Positions 7,593 to 14,698 of a DNA stretch of 43,663 nucleotides are shown piece after piece. Under the pieces are notes generated by a model. That model was not told where the DNA came from. It was given only the letters and a program-made list of their open reading frames with translations, and did no database searches. A program made the position numbers and the translations under genes. The DNA is taken from the NCBI GenBank assembly GCA_015067885.1, contig SVLO01000018.1, positions 1 to 43,663 on the forward strand. The letters are read 5' to 3'. The stretch is from Oscillospiraceae bacterium. Its GTDB lineage: Bacteria > Bacillota > Clostridia > Oscillospirales > Oscillospiraceae. Positions within the stretch are counted from its first letter, which is position 1. Each line of letters begins with the position of its first letter.

Positions 7593-8195
7593 TTATTTGT
7601 CCACCACAAAGGTGCCGAAGCTGTCCGGGTCGTGGAAATCCAGACGGGGGACGGGAGCCCAACTGGCCCAGTGGGGGGCGGCGGTGTGGTCGCCGCACTT
7701 GTAGAAGTTGCCGCGCATCTTGTGGCCCGGCTCCAGCACGAAGGGGCGGCCGTACAGCGCCTCAAACAGGGAGGCACGCAGCAGGCAGGTGACCTGCCAG
7801 TAGGGCCGGCCGTTTTCCTCGCCCCGCTCGGCCTCCACCTCCGGGTGGGGGATACCCATGGCGGGCAGAGTGCTGCGCAGGTGGCGGCGGGTGCCGAAGG
7901 AGCAGAAGGCGGCGCCGTTGGCGTTCATCTCCACGTTGATGTAACCGCGGTGCATCTCGGGGAAGCAGTCCACATAAGCCTCCATACAACTGTCGGTGTA
8001 GATGGCGCCGTTGGGGTCGTGGTAGATGGCTCGGGGCTTTGCCTCGTAGCAGCGCATGGTGACCAGCAGACCCTCACCGGGGCGGTAGGACAGAGAACCC
8101 ACCGTTTCGGGGGCGGGGACGCCCTCGGGCCGGTTGTTGGGGATGGTGAACTGCGCGCCGGTGAAATACTGCAGCGACTCGTTCATGGCGATCAC
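7593..8195 (-). CDS. CBM9-like carbohydrate-binding protein, cytoplasmic
   Basis: 200 residues resembling the carbohydrate-binding family 9-like domain: an ITDSC-type segment (IYTDSCMEAYVDCFPE near 65-80), RGYINVEMNANGA near 84-96, a charged middle, and a C-terminal MRGNFYKCGDHTAAPHWASWAPV near 160-182. There is no signal peptide, so it should stay in the cytoplasm, unlike most CBM9 modules, which are parts of secreted enzymes. The start is a GTG that overlaps the aldolase stop by 4 bases (GTGA); an ATG three codons later (8186) is an alternative. It is the last gene of the operon running from 11372. It may bind or act on an intermediate; I know of no defined reaction for stand-alone members. 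Confidence 0.72.
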   Translation of the reverse strand: MIAMNESLQYFTGAQFTIPNNRPEGVPAPETVGSLSYRPGEGLLVTMRCYEAKPRAIYHDPNGAIYTDSCMEAYVDCFPEMHRGYINVEMNANGAAFCSFGTRRHLRSTLPAMGIPHPEVEAERGEENGRPYWQVTCLLRASLFEALYGRPFVLEPGHKMRGNFYKCGDHTAAPHWASWAPVPRLDFHDPDSFGTFVVDK

Positions 8196-8968
8196 TTGTT
8201 GAACTGGGTGCTGAACTCGTAGATGTCCTTGAAGTAGTTGTCCAGAGCCACCACGTCAGCGCCGATGTTCATGAACTGATAACCCATGGCCAGACGCTCG
8301 GCAGCGTTGGCCACGCCGCCCACGGTGCCGGCGAACTTGCCATGCTTCTTGGCAGCCTCGGCCACGCGGCGGAAGCCGGCGACCACCTCGGGGTGATCCA
8401 TCTGGCCGGGGACACCGATGGCGTGAGAGTAGTCGGCGGGGCCGAAGAACAGCATATCAAAGCCCTCGACAGCGGCGATCTCGTCGATCTGCTCCATAGC
8501 CTCGGGGTCCTCGATCTGCAGCACGACGAAGCGCTGGTCGTTGGCCTGCTGGGTGTACTCGTGAGTGGGGACCATGCAGTACTTGGCGTCAGCGTTGCCA
8601 CCGTCAACGGGGCGGCGGCCGATGGGATGGAAGCGGGTCATGCGGACGATGTCCTTAGCCTCCTCCACGGACATGACATGGGGGACCATGATGCCGGCGG
8701 CGTCCAGCTCCAGAGGACGGATGTAGTCGCTGTAAGAGCCGCGGGGGATACGCACCAGCACGTCGGTGTCGTACATCTTGGCGGCCATGATCTGCTTCTC
8801 GGTGACGAAGTAGTCGTTGGCCACGTGTTCGTTGTCCACCCAGATGCAGGGGAAGCCCATCATGGCGGCGATCTCCACCACGCGGGGGTCGGAGGTGTTG
8901 CACTTGGTGGAAATGACGGTCTTGCCGGCGCGCAGCATTTCCAAAGTCTTGCTTCTTCTCATATTCAT
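8192..8968 (-). CDS. HpcH/HpaI family aldolase
   Basis: Class II (metal-dependent) aldolase of 258 residues that would split a 2-keto-3-deoxy sugar acid or similar into pyruvate and an aldehyde. Seen: the substrate/base motif WVDNEHV (about 43-49), VRIPRG (72-77), VPHVMSVEEA, metal ligands in LQIEDPEA (Glu) and FFGPADYSHAIG (Asp), and the C-terminal NIGADVVAL. Length and motifs fit HpcH, RhmA and GarL relatives; the true substrate cannot be read from sequence. AAAGGAAG precedes the ATG at 8968; a second ATG two codons on is possible. It lies between the sialidase-like genes and the CBM9-like gene in one operon. Confidence 0.9.
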   Translation of the reverse strand: MNMRRSKTLEMLRAGKTVISTKCNTSDPRVVEIAAMMGFPCIWVDNEHVANDYFVTEKQIMAAKMYDTDVLVRIPRGSYSDYIRPLELDAAGIMVPHVMSVEEAKDIVRMTRFHPIGRRPVDGGNADAKYCMVPTHEYTQQANDQRFVVLQIEDPEAMEQIDEIAAVEGFDMLFFGPADYSHAIGVPGQMDHPEVVAGFRRVAEAAKKHGKFAGTVGGVANAAERLAMGYQFMNIGADVVALDNYFKDIYEFSTQFNK

Positions 8969-9014
8969 AGTCGTTACTTCCTTTCTTTATCGGCGGCGGT
9001 CAGCACGCCGGGTC

Positions 9015-10208
9015 TTACCATTCGTTCTGGGCGTGGCCGTCGTCGTAGGTTTGGACCTGCTTCTCGGCGTCGCCGGCGGCGTCACGCCCGGGCAGAGTCC
9101 AGCGGGTGGCGAACAGGGACGCCTTGGTATCGGCAACGCCGTTCTCATCCACGTACTTCTGATAGTACACGGTCATCAGGCTGCCGTCGGACAGCTCCAC
9201 AGTGGAGGGGTAACCCAGGTCCCAGTCGGGGGCGGTGTCGTCGATGACCAGATCCTGCTCCCAGGTCTCGCCGCCGTCGTAGCTGACCAGCACACGCTCG
9301 GAGAAGTCGCCGGGCTTGCGGCGGCCGTAGGAACACAGCAGGGCGCCGGAGGAGTGCAGCATCAGGTGGGGAGGAGCGCCGTCGGTACCCATGGGCTGGG
9401 GTACGGTCCAGGTCTTGCCGTTGTCGTCGGAGTAGGTGACGTACATGGTCAGCAGACCCACGTCCTCGTAACGAATGACGCCCACGATGCGGCCGTTGGG
9501 CAGTTGGATGGCGTGAGGCTCGTAGCAGCCGGCCCAGCCCACATCCACAGGCTCGGGGGGACGGCCGATCTCGTGCCAGGTCTTGCCCTCGTCAGTGGAC
9601 TGCCAGGCCACGATGGGCCGCTCGGGGAACTCGTTGCCGTCCAGGTCCCGCTCGCTGGTCTTGGCGAAGTACAGCAGGGTGCCGTCGTTGAGCATGGTGG
9701 GGCCGTGGGGGGAGCTGATGGTCAGGCGGGTCTCCTCCTCCCAGGTCAGACCGCCGTCGTGGCTGACGCGCACGTGGCAGCCGCGCTTGCTCTCGGAGGT
9801 CTCCTCGTCGTTCCAGGTCACGGCGCGGTAGGCCTGCACGAAGGCCCACTCGGTGGGGGTGTAGTTGCGGGCCAGGGAGGCGGAACGGATGTCCAGGAAA
9901 CCGTGGCCGTGGTTGAACCAGGTCATGAGCAGACCGTTGTTGGGCAGGGCGCACAGACCCACGTCACGCTCGTCCATCCAGGAGTCGTTGACCACGATGG
10001 GGCGGGACCAGGTCTTACCCTCATTCTTGCTCAGGTACAGGTAGTTCTTGCCGAAGGGGCACACGTGCCACTGACGATGGGCGGAGGCGCCCACGGCCAG
10101 GGTGCCGTCGGTCAGCTTGGCAATGGTGGCCCAGGCGTGATAGCGGAACGCGCCGTCGGTGACGCGGCTGACAAAGCTGCGCTCGCCGTTGACTTTGATT
10201 ACTTTCAT
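9015..10208 (-). CDS. Sialidase-like six-bladed beta-propeller, paralog 1 (cytoplasmic)
   Basis: 397 residues of the BNR/exo-alpha-sialidase fold. Five Asp-boxes are visible: SKNEGKTW (60), SHDGGLTW (149), STDEGKTW (204), SDDNGKTW (260) and SYDGGETW (309). Counterparts of the sialidase active site can be proposed: Arg22 in FRYH (in place of FRIP), Asp82 in ERDVG, Glu230 in YEPHAIQLPNGR, Arg246, and arginines near 296-305. There is no signal peptide, so the substrate must be inside the cell. Whether it is a true sialidase (GH33) or another glycosidase or lyase on the same fold is open. AAAGGAG precedes the ATG. It follows paralog 2 by 27 bases and resembles it along the full length. Confidence 0.82.
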   Translation of the reverse strand: MKVIKVNGERSFVSRVTDGAFRYHAWATIAKLTDGTLAVGASAHRQWHVCPFGKNYLYLSKNEGKTWSRPIVVNDSWMDERDVGLCALPNNGLLMTWFNHGHGFLDIRSASLARNYTPTEWAFVQAYRAVTWNDEETSESKRGCHVRVSHDGGLTWEEETRLTISSPHGPTMLNDGTLLYFAKTSERDLDGNEFPERPIVAWQSTDEGKTWHEIGRPPEPVDVGWAGCYEPHAIQLPNGRIVGVIRYEDVGLLTMYVTYSDDNGKTWTVPQPMGTDGAPPHLMLHSSGALLCSYGRRKPGDFSERVLVSYDGGETWEQDLVIDDTAPDWDLGYPSTVELSDGSLMTVYYQKYVDENGVADTKASLFATRWTLPGRDAAGDAEKQVQTYDDGHAQNEW

Positions 10209-10235
10209 AAAAAACGCTCCTTTACAGCGTTGTAT

Positions 10236-11372
10236 TCAGCGCTCGGGTAAGCGCCATTTGGTGTAAAGCAGAGAGGTCTTGTCGTCGGCCACACCGTTCT
10301 CGTCCACGTACTTTTGGTAATAGGCGGTCAGCAGGCTGCCGTCGGACAGCTCTACGGTGGAGGCATAGCCCAGATCCCCGTCGGGGGTGTTGTCGTTGAT
10401 GCAGATGTCCAGTTCCCAGCTCTCGCCCTCGTCATAGCTGACCATGACCCGCTCGGAATAGCTGCCCTTGGTGCGGCAGCCGTAGGAACACAGCAGGGCA
10501 CCGGAGGAGTGGAGCATCAGGTGACCGGGGGCGCCCATGGAGCCGGTCCACTTGGGCTCGGACCAGGTGCGGCCGCCGTCGTCGGAGACGGTGCAGAACA
10601 GGGTGAAGGTGCCGTACTGCTTGGGTTCGTCGGGGGCCAGACGGCTCTGATAGCGGATGACACCCACGATACGGCCGCTGGGCAGCTGCAGGGCGTAGGG
10701 TTCCACGAAGTTGGTGGGTTTGATGCCGGTGGGGAAGCCGGGGCGACCCAGCTCCTGCCAGGTTTTACCCTCGTCGGTGGAGCGCATGGCGATCACGCAG
10801 CGCTCCTCGAAGGGGATAGCCTCGTCGTACTCACGGGCAAAGTGGAGCAGACTGCCGTCGTTCATCAGGGTGGGACCGTGGGGGTTGCAGACGGGGGTGG
10901 GCAAAGCCTCGCCCCAGGTCATGCCGCCGTCCCGGCTGAAGCGCAGGAAGGCGCCGGGCTGCTCGGCCTCGGTCTGGACGGCTGCGGCGCGGTAGGCGTT
11001 GACCAGGTCCAGCTCCGCGGGGGAGTACAGATCTTTGAGTTTGTCGGCACGAACATCCAGCAGGGTGTAGTCAGCGTTGAACCAGGACATGACCAAGCCG
11101 TTGTCGGGCAGGGGGAACAGGCCCACATCCCGGTCGTCCAGCCAGGTGTCGTTGGGGACCACGGGGGCGGACCAGGTCTTGCCCTCGTCCCGGCTGAAGA
11201 ACAACTGGGTCTTGCCAAAGGGGCAAACGTGCCACATGCGGTGGCCGGACACACCCACCACCAGGGTGCCGTCGGTCAGCTTGGCCAAAGTGGGCCAGCC
11301 GTGGTAGCGGAAGGGGCCGGAGGTGTGGCGGTTGATAACGCCGTGTTCGCCGTTGACTTTGATCGTGTTCAT
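10236..11372 (-). CDS. Sialidase-like six-bladed beta-propeller, paralog 2 (cytoplasmic)
   Basis: 378 residues, colinear with the downstream paralog: same start (IKVNGE), FRYHGWPTLAKLTDGTL, CPFGK, DDRDVGLFPLPDNGLVMSWF, VEPYALQLPSGRIVGVIRY, HLMLHSSGALLCSYG and the end YYQKYVDENGVAD. Asp-boxes include SRDEGKTW, SRDGGMTW, STDEGKTW, SDDGGRTW and SYDEGESW. No signal peptide. I start it at the ATG at 11372, behind AAAGGATG; the longer in-frame extension has no ribosome binding site. It is the first gene of the operon from the promoter at 11435-11463. The pair looks like an old tandem duplication, since the two differ at many positions. The specific reaction is unknown. Confidence 0.82.
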   Translation of the reverse strand: MNTIKVNGEHGVINRHTSGPFRYHGWPTLAKLTDGTLVVGVSGHRMWHVCPFGKTQLFFSRDEGKTWSAPVVPNDTWLDDRDVGLFPLPDNGLVMSWFNADYTLLDVRADKLKDLYSPAELDLVNAYRAAAVQTEAEQPGAFLRFSRDGGMTWGEALPTPVCNPHGPTLMNDGSLLHFAREYDEAIPFEERCVIAMRSTDEGKTWQELGRPGFPTGIKPTNFVEPYALQLPSGRIVGVIRYQSRLAPDEPKQYGTFTLFCTVSDDGGRTWSEPKWTGSMGAPGHLMLHSSGALLCSYGCRTKGSYSERVMVSYDEGESWELDICINDNTPDGDLGYASTVELSDGSLLTAYYQKYVDENGVADDKTSLLYTKWRLPER

Positions 11373-11379
11373 GCTAAAA

Positions 11380-11396
11380 CATCCTTTCGTTGTATG
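11380..11396 (-). repeat. 17-base leader motif shared with the aminotransferase 2 gene
   Basis: CATACAACGAAAGGATG on the minus strand, directly before the sialidase paralog 2 start, is identical to 16040-16056 before aminotransferase 2. A 13-base part with its flank (GAAAGGATGTTTT) also occurs at 14511-14523 before aminotransferase 1. It contains the Shine-Dalgarno site. Confidence 0.75.
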
Positions 11397-11434
11397 CGGG
11401 GAGACCGCACCGAGCATTGAAAATACATACCATA

Positions 11435-11463
11435 ATTTTACTGTGTAAGGGCGGGAATGTCCA
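11435..11463 (-). promoter_or_regulatory. Promoter of the sialidase-aldolase-CBM operon
   Basis: On the minus strand TGGACA (11458-11463), 17 bases, TAAAAT (11435-11440). The -35 lies in CATGGACA, as in the MFS promoter at 6223-6251. The rest of the 141-base gap shows no gene. Confidence 0.6.
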
Positions 11464-11513
11464 TGTACACATTTAGCGATATGTATTGCAATCGCGCTCC
11501 AAAGGGAAAGGGT

Positions 11514-12299
11514 TTACCAAGCGGTCCAGCCGCCGTCCACGATGATGTTGGTACCGGTCATGAAGGTGGAGGCGTCGGAGGCCAGCAGGATCAGGGCGCC
11601 GGCCAGCTCGTTGGGATCGCCGGTGCGGCCCAGCATGGTCTTCTTCTGCAGAATGGCCAGCAGGTCGGGGTCGGTGGCGGCAACCTTGGGGAAGGGACCG
11701 GGGGTGATGGCGTTGACGCGGACACCGTCCTTGGCCAGGTAGGAGGCGGAGTACTTGGTCAGCTGCACCACGCCGGCCTTACCGGCGCCGTAGGTGACAG
11801 GGCTGTTGTTGCCGGTGTCGCCGTAGATGGAGTGGTCGGGGGCCACCACGCCGTACATGGAAGCGATGTTGACGATGGAGCCGCCGCCGGCGCGCTTGAA
11901 GAAGGGGATGGACTCACGGATGCAGCGGAAGGTGACACCCACCACGCCGTCCAGACCGTAGGCCCAGGTCTCGTCGTCGAAGTCCTCCATGCGGGTCTTG
12001 GTCATCTTCTTGCCGCCGGCACCGCCGCCCCAGGCGGCGTTGTTGATCAGCACGTCCACGCTGCCGCCGATCTTCTCCACGGTGGCGAACATCTCACGGA
12101 TGGCGTCGGAGTTGGACAGGTCGCACTTGATGTAGGTCACGTCGGCGCCCTCCAGCTCGGGCAGGGGGGTGTCGATAACGTCCACGATGAACAGCTTGGC
12201 GCCGAAGTCGGTCAGGTGCTTGGCCATGATGCGGCCCAGGTTGCCGCAGCCGCCGGTCAGGATGACGTTCTTGCCGGACAGGGAAAACAGATCGCTCAT
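11514..12299 (-). CDS. Short-chain dehydrogenase/reductase (SDR)
   Basis: NAD(P)-dependent oxidoreductase of 261 residues in the classical SDR layout: cofactor motif TGGCGNLG (about 15-22), an acidic residue at the end of the second strand (VDVID) that favours NAD, NNAAWGG (about 86-92), catalytic Ser in NIASMYG, YGAGKAG with the catalytic Tyr and Lys (about 169-175), and the C-terminal MTGTNIIVDGGW. SDRs of this type oxidise or reduce a sugar, sugar acid or polyol hydroxyl; the substrate is not defined. GGAGG precedes the ATG. It lies 30 bases after the AraC gene and may share its transcript with aminotransferase 1. Confidence 0.93.
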   Translation of the reverse strand: MSDLFSLSGKNVILTGGCGNLGRIMAKHLTDFGAKLFIVDVIDTPLPELEGADVTYIKCDLSNSDAIREMFATVEKIGGSVDVLINNAAWGGGAGGKKMTKTRMEDFDDETWAYGLDGVVGVTFRCIRESIPFFKRAGGGSIVNIASMYGVVAPDHSIYGDTGNNSPVTYGAGKAGVVQLTKYSASYLAKDGVRVNAITPGPFPKVAATDPDLLAILQKKTMLGRTGDPNELAGALILLASDASTFMTGTNIIVDGGWTAW

Positions 12300-12329
12300 A
12301 AGTAATACCTCCGTTTTTTGTTGTTTGGG

Positions 12330-13160
12330 TCAAGATTCTGTGTGGGATTTGCGATATTGTACGGGGGACATACCGAACCGGGCACGGAACTGTTGATAGA
12401 AGGCCGATTCAGAGTCGTACCCCAATTCACCGGCGATTTGAAGCACCGGCTTTTGCGTGTTTTTCAGCAGCCACTGGGCGCTGTCCATCCGGGTACGGAT
12501 AAGCAACTCACGAAATCCCTTGCCGTAATGCTGTTGCAGGATACGTGCCAACTGGCGGCGGGAGAGTTTCAGCTCCGTGGCCAGTTGTTCGGCGGTGGCG
12601 TGTCCGGATGCGTTTTTCTCGATGAACGTGTCAATTTTATTCAGCATATCCTCGTCCCGGCCATGGATGAACCCGGCATGGGTCACCGAGACCCCTGCTC
12701 CCCGGAAGACGTGTATCATCAGGGCGCTGAGCAGGGTGTGCAGCATATCGTACCGGAAAGGATTTCTTGCGGCGCTTTCGTGAAAGATGCTGCGGCAGAG
12801 GGTCTCCAGCTCTTTGGAAACGGGAAAGGAAATGCTGGCAGGGACCGCTGCCTGCAAAGCAGAGAGCAGCGGTCCCTTTTTCATTGAGAAACAGAGCGAA
12901 AAACGCTCGATTTGGCCGGAGAGCGGCTGAGGCAGAAAGTGATATTGCCCGGGGGCGATCAGCAAAGCCTGGGGACTTTGCAGGTCGTAGGGGGTCTGCC
13001 CCACGTTGACGGTGCAACTGCCCCGGAGGATCAAATGAACCTCGTAATCGGCGTGGCTGTGGCGGTCACAGGCCCAGACGTACTGCATTTGGAACAGATC
13101 CTCGTGGGTGCGAAGACGGATGGCCTCGCCACAGGCACTGACTTCAAACAGATGCTTCAT
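12330..13160 (-). CDS. AraC family transcriptional regulator (island, internal)
   Basis: 276 residues. The N-terminal half is a cupin-type sensor domain (RHSHADYEVHLILRGSCTVNVG near 33-54, LLIAPGQYHFLPQ near 65-78). The C-terminal half has two helix-turn-helix motifs: ATAEQLATELKLSRRQLARILQQHYGKGF, and the second helix pair with IAGELGYDSESAFYQQFRARFGMSPVQYRK. The domain order is typical of sugar-responsive activators. The ribosome binding site is weak (GTGAAAGCG), which suits a low-level regulator placed 26 bases after aminotransferase 1. The likely targets are the promoters of this island; the ligand is unknown. Confidence 0.92.
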   Translation of the reverse strand: MKHLFEVSACGEAIRLRTHEDLFQMQYVWACDRHSHADYEVHLILRGSCTVNVGQTPYDLQSPQALLIAPGQYHFLPQPLSGQIERFSLCFSMKKGPLLSALQAAVPASISFPVSKELETLCRSIFHESAARNPFRYDMLHTLLSALMIHVFRGAGVSVTHAGFIHGRDEDMLNKIDTFIEKNASGHATAEQLATELKLSRRQLARILQQHYGKGFRELLIRTRMDSAQWLLKNTQKPVLQIAGELGYDSESAFYQQFRARFGMSPVQYRKSHTES

Positions 13161-13186
13161 TTACGCTTTCACGGCCGGGGCTGAAA

Positions 13187-14506
13187 TCAGCCGTTCAGAC
13201 GCTGGAAGCCGCTCTGGCAGACGGGGCCGCCGATGGCCTCGATAACAGCCTCCTTGCCGCCCTTCTTGATGGTGTCGGCAATGATGGAGAAGACCTTGTC
13301 GTTGGCCTCGCGGTGCTTGGCCATGATCTCCTCGGTGTGGGCCAGAGTGGGGTAGAAGCCGCCCTGAGCCAGGAAGCCTTCCTTCAGCATCAGTGCGGTG
13401 TACAGGGTCTTGGTCTCCAGGGGGAAGTCGGTGAAACCGACGTGGGGCAGGCAGGACACGCCGTCGATGTGGACGTTGACGCCGTGACGCTGGGCAGCGT
13501 CGGCCCAGTCCTTCAGGGCGATGTCGCCCATGGCGGCGGCATGCTCCCAAACGCGGGTCTTTTCCATCTTGTCGATGGTGGCCAGGGCGGCGGCGGGGCC
13601 GACAGCCTCGGTCCAGTAGGTGGAGGAGATGAAGGACTTCTGAGCGCCGTCCATGGCGGCCTTGGTGCCGATGATGGCGCCGATGGGGTGGCCGTTACCC
13701 ATGGCCTTGGCGAACACGGCGATGTCGGGCTGCACACCCAGCACGCGGTGAGAGCCGCCGAAAGTGAAGCGCCAGCCGATGCTGATCTCGTCGAACAGCA
13801 GCAGGCCGCCAACACGGTGGACCTCGTCGCAAACGTGCTGCAGGAAGCCGTCGTTGGGCATGGTGCTGCGCAGCGGCTCCATAATGACGCCGGCCAGACG
13901 GTCGCCGTACTGGGCGATGATGGCGTCGAACTCCTCCACGTTGTTGTAGTGGAAGGTCACAGCGGAGCCGGCCAGGCCGGAGGGAACACCGGCGGGCTGC
14001 AGGCCGGCCAGGTGGATGCCGTCCAGAGCGTCACCCTCGCTGAGGTTGCAGGCCAGGTACCAGTCGGCCCAGCCGTGGTAGCCGCAGATGGCAATGACGT
14101 CGCGGCCGGTGGTGGCGCGGGCAATGCGCACGGCGATGGCGCAGGTCTCGCCGCCGGTACGGGCAAAACGCACGCTCTCGGCCCAGGGGTGGATGCCCAG
14201 CAGACGCTCGGCCAGTTCCACTTCCTCAGGGGCGTTCAGAGAGGTCATACAGCCGTTGTTGATGCGGTCGATGGCAGCCTTGCTGACATCGGGGTCGGCG
14301 TAGCCCAGCAGGCAGGCGCCGATGCCGTTGGTGGTCATGTCGTAATAGCAGTTGCCGTCCAGGTCCCACAGCTGGCAGCCCTTGCCGCGGGCGGCGTAGT
14401 TGGGCCACTGCTCGGGAGCGAACATTTCGGGGCGCTTGCTCAGCAGCTGCACGCCGCCGGGCATGATCTGCTTGGCGCGGTTGTAAGTAGCCTGAGAAAT
14501 AGACAT
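13187..14506 (-). CDS. Class III PLP aminotransferase, GSA-aminomutase-like, paralog 1
   Basis: 439-residue PLP enzyme of the class III fold, closest in look to glutamate-1-semialdehyde 2,1-aminomutase. Seen: the entry segment IMPGGVQLLSKRPEMF (14-29), RTGGETCAIAVRIAR (116-130), the GYHGWADWY cofactor-site motif (142-150), Asp239 in LLFDEISIGWR (binds the pyridine nitrogen), and Lys267 in VFAKAMGNGHPIGA (Schiff base). It is not beside heme genes, so a role in tetrapyrrole synthesis is unlikely; an amino-sugar or semialdehyde substrate fits the neighbours. GAAAGGATG precedes the ATG, with a promoter at 14571-14600. It probably leads a transcript with the AraC and SDR genes (gaps of 26 and 30 bases). 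Confidence 0.88.
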   Translation of the reverse strand: MSISQATYNRAKQIMPGGVQLLSKRPEMFAPEQWPNYAARGKGCQLWDLDGNCYYDMTTNGIGACLLGYADPDVSKAAIDRINNGCMTSLNAPEEVELAERLLGIHPWAESVRFARTGGETCAIAVRIARATTGRDVIAICGYHGWADWYLACNLSEGDALDGIHLAGLQPAGVPSGLAGSAVTFHYNNVEEFDAIIAQYGDRLAGVIMEPLRSTMPNDGFLQHVCDEVHRVGGLLLFDEISIGWRFTFGGSHRVLGVQPDIAVFAKAMGNGHPIGAIIGTKAAMDGAQKSFISSTYWTEAVGPAAALATIDKMEKTRVWEHAAAMGDIALKDWADAAQRHGVNVHIDGVSCLPHVGFTDFPLETKTLYTALMLKEGFLAQGGFYPTLAHTEEIMAKHREANDKVFSIIADTIKKGGKEAVIEAIGGPVCQSGFQRLNG

Positions 14507-14570
14507 AGTGAAAACATCCTTTCTGTGTTTAGAATTGCCTCTCTTTTTATAGGTGTATAAAGCTACTGTA

Positions 14571-14600
14571 ACTATAATACAAATAATCGAGAAAAGTCAA
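14571..14600 (-). promoter_or_regulatory. Promoter of aminotransferase 1
   Basis: On the minus strand TTGACT (14595-14600), 18 bases, TATAGT (14571-14576), in an AT-rich stretch unlike the surrounding coding DNA. Confidence 0.6.
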
Positions 14601-14650
14601 GAGTTTCAAGGATTTTTTGCGGAAAAATAAGGGGGGAAAACGAGCGAAAT

Positions 14651-14683
14651 CCCGCGGCGTTCCCCACAGGGAAACGCCGCGGG
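14651..14683 (-). terminator. Terminator of aminotransferase 2
   Basis: Strong GC stem (CCCGCGGCGTTCCC pairing with GGGAAACGCCGCGGG, one bulged A) with a CACA loop, 16 bases past the aminotransferase 2 stop. The T-run on the minus strand is short and interrupted, so this may be only partly efficient. Confidence 0.6.
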
Positions 14684-14698
14684 CAAAGCAGGGAGATA

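Noticed and set aside
8817-10250. Long plus-strand open frame across the sialidase-like gene
   Set aside because: Shadow frame with Gly/Val/His-rich low-complexity product; the minus strand carries clear Asp-boxes.
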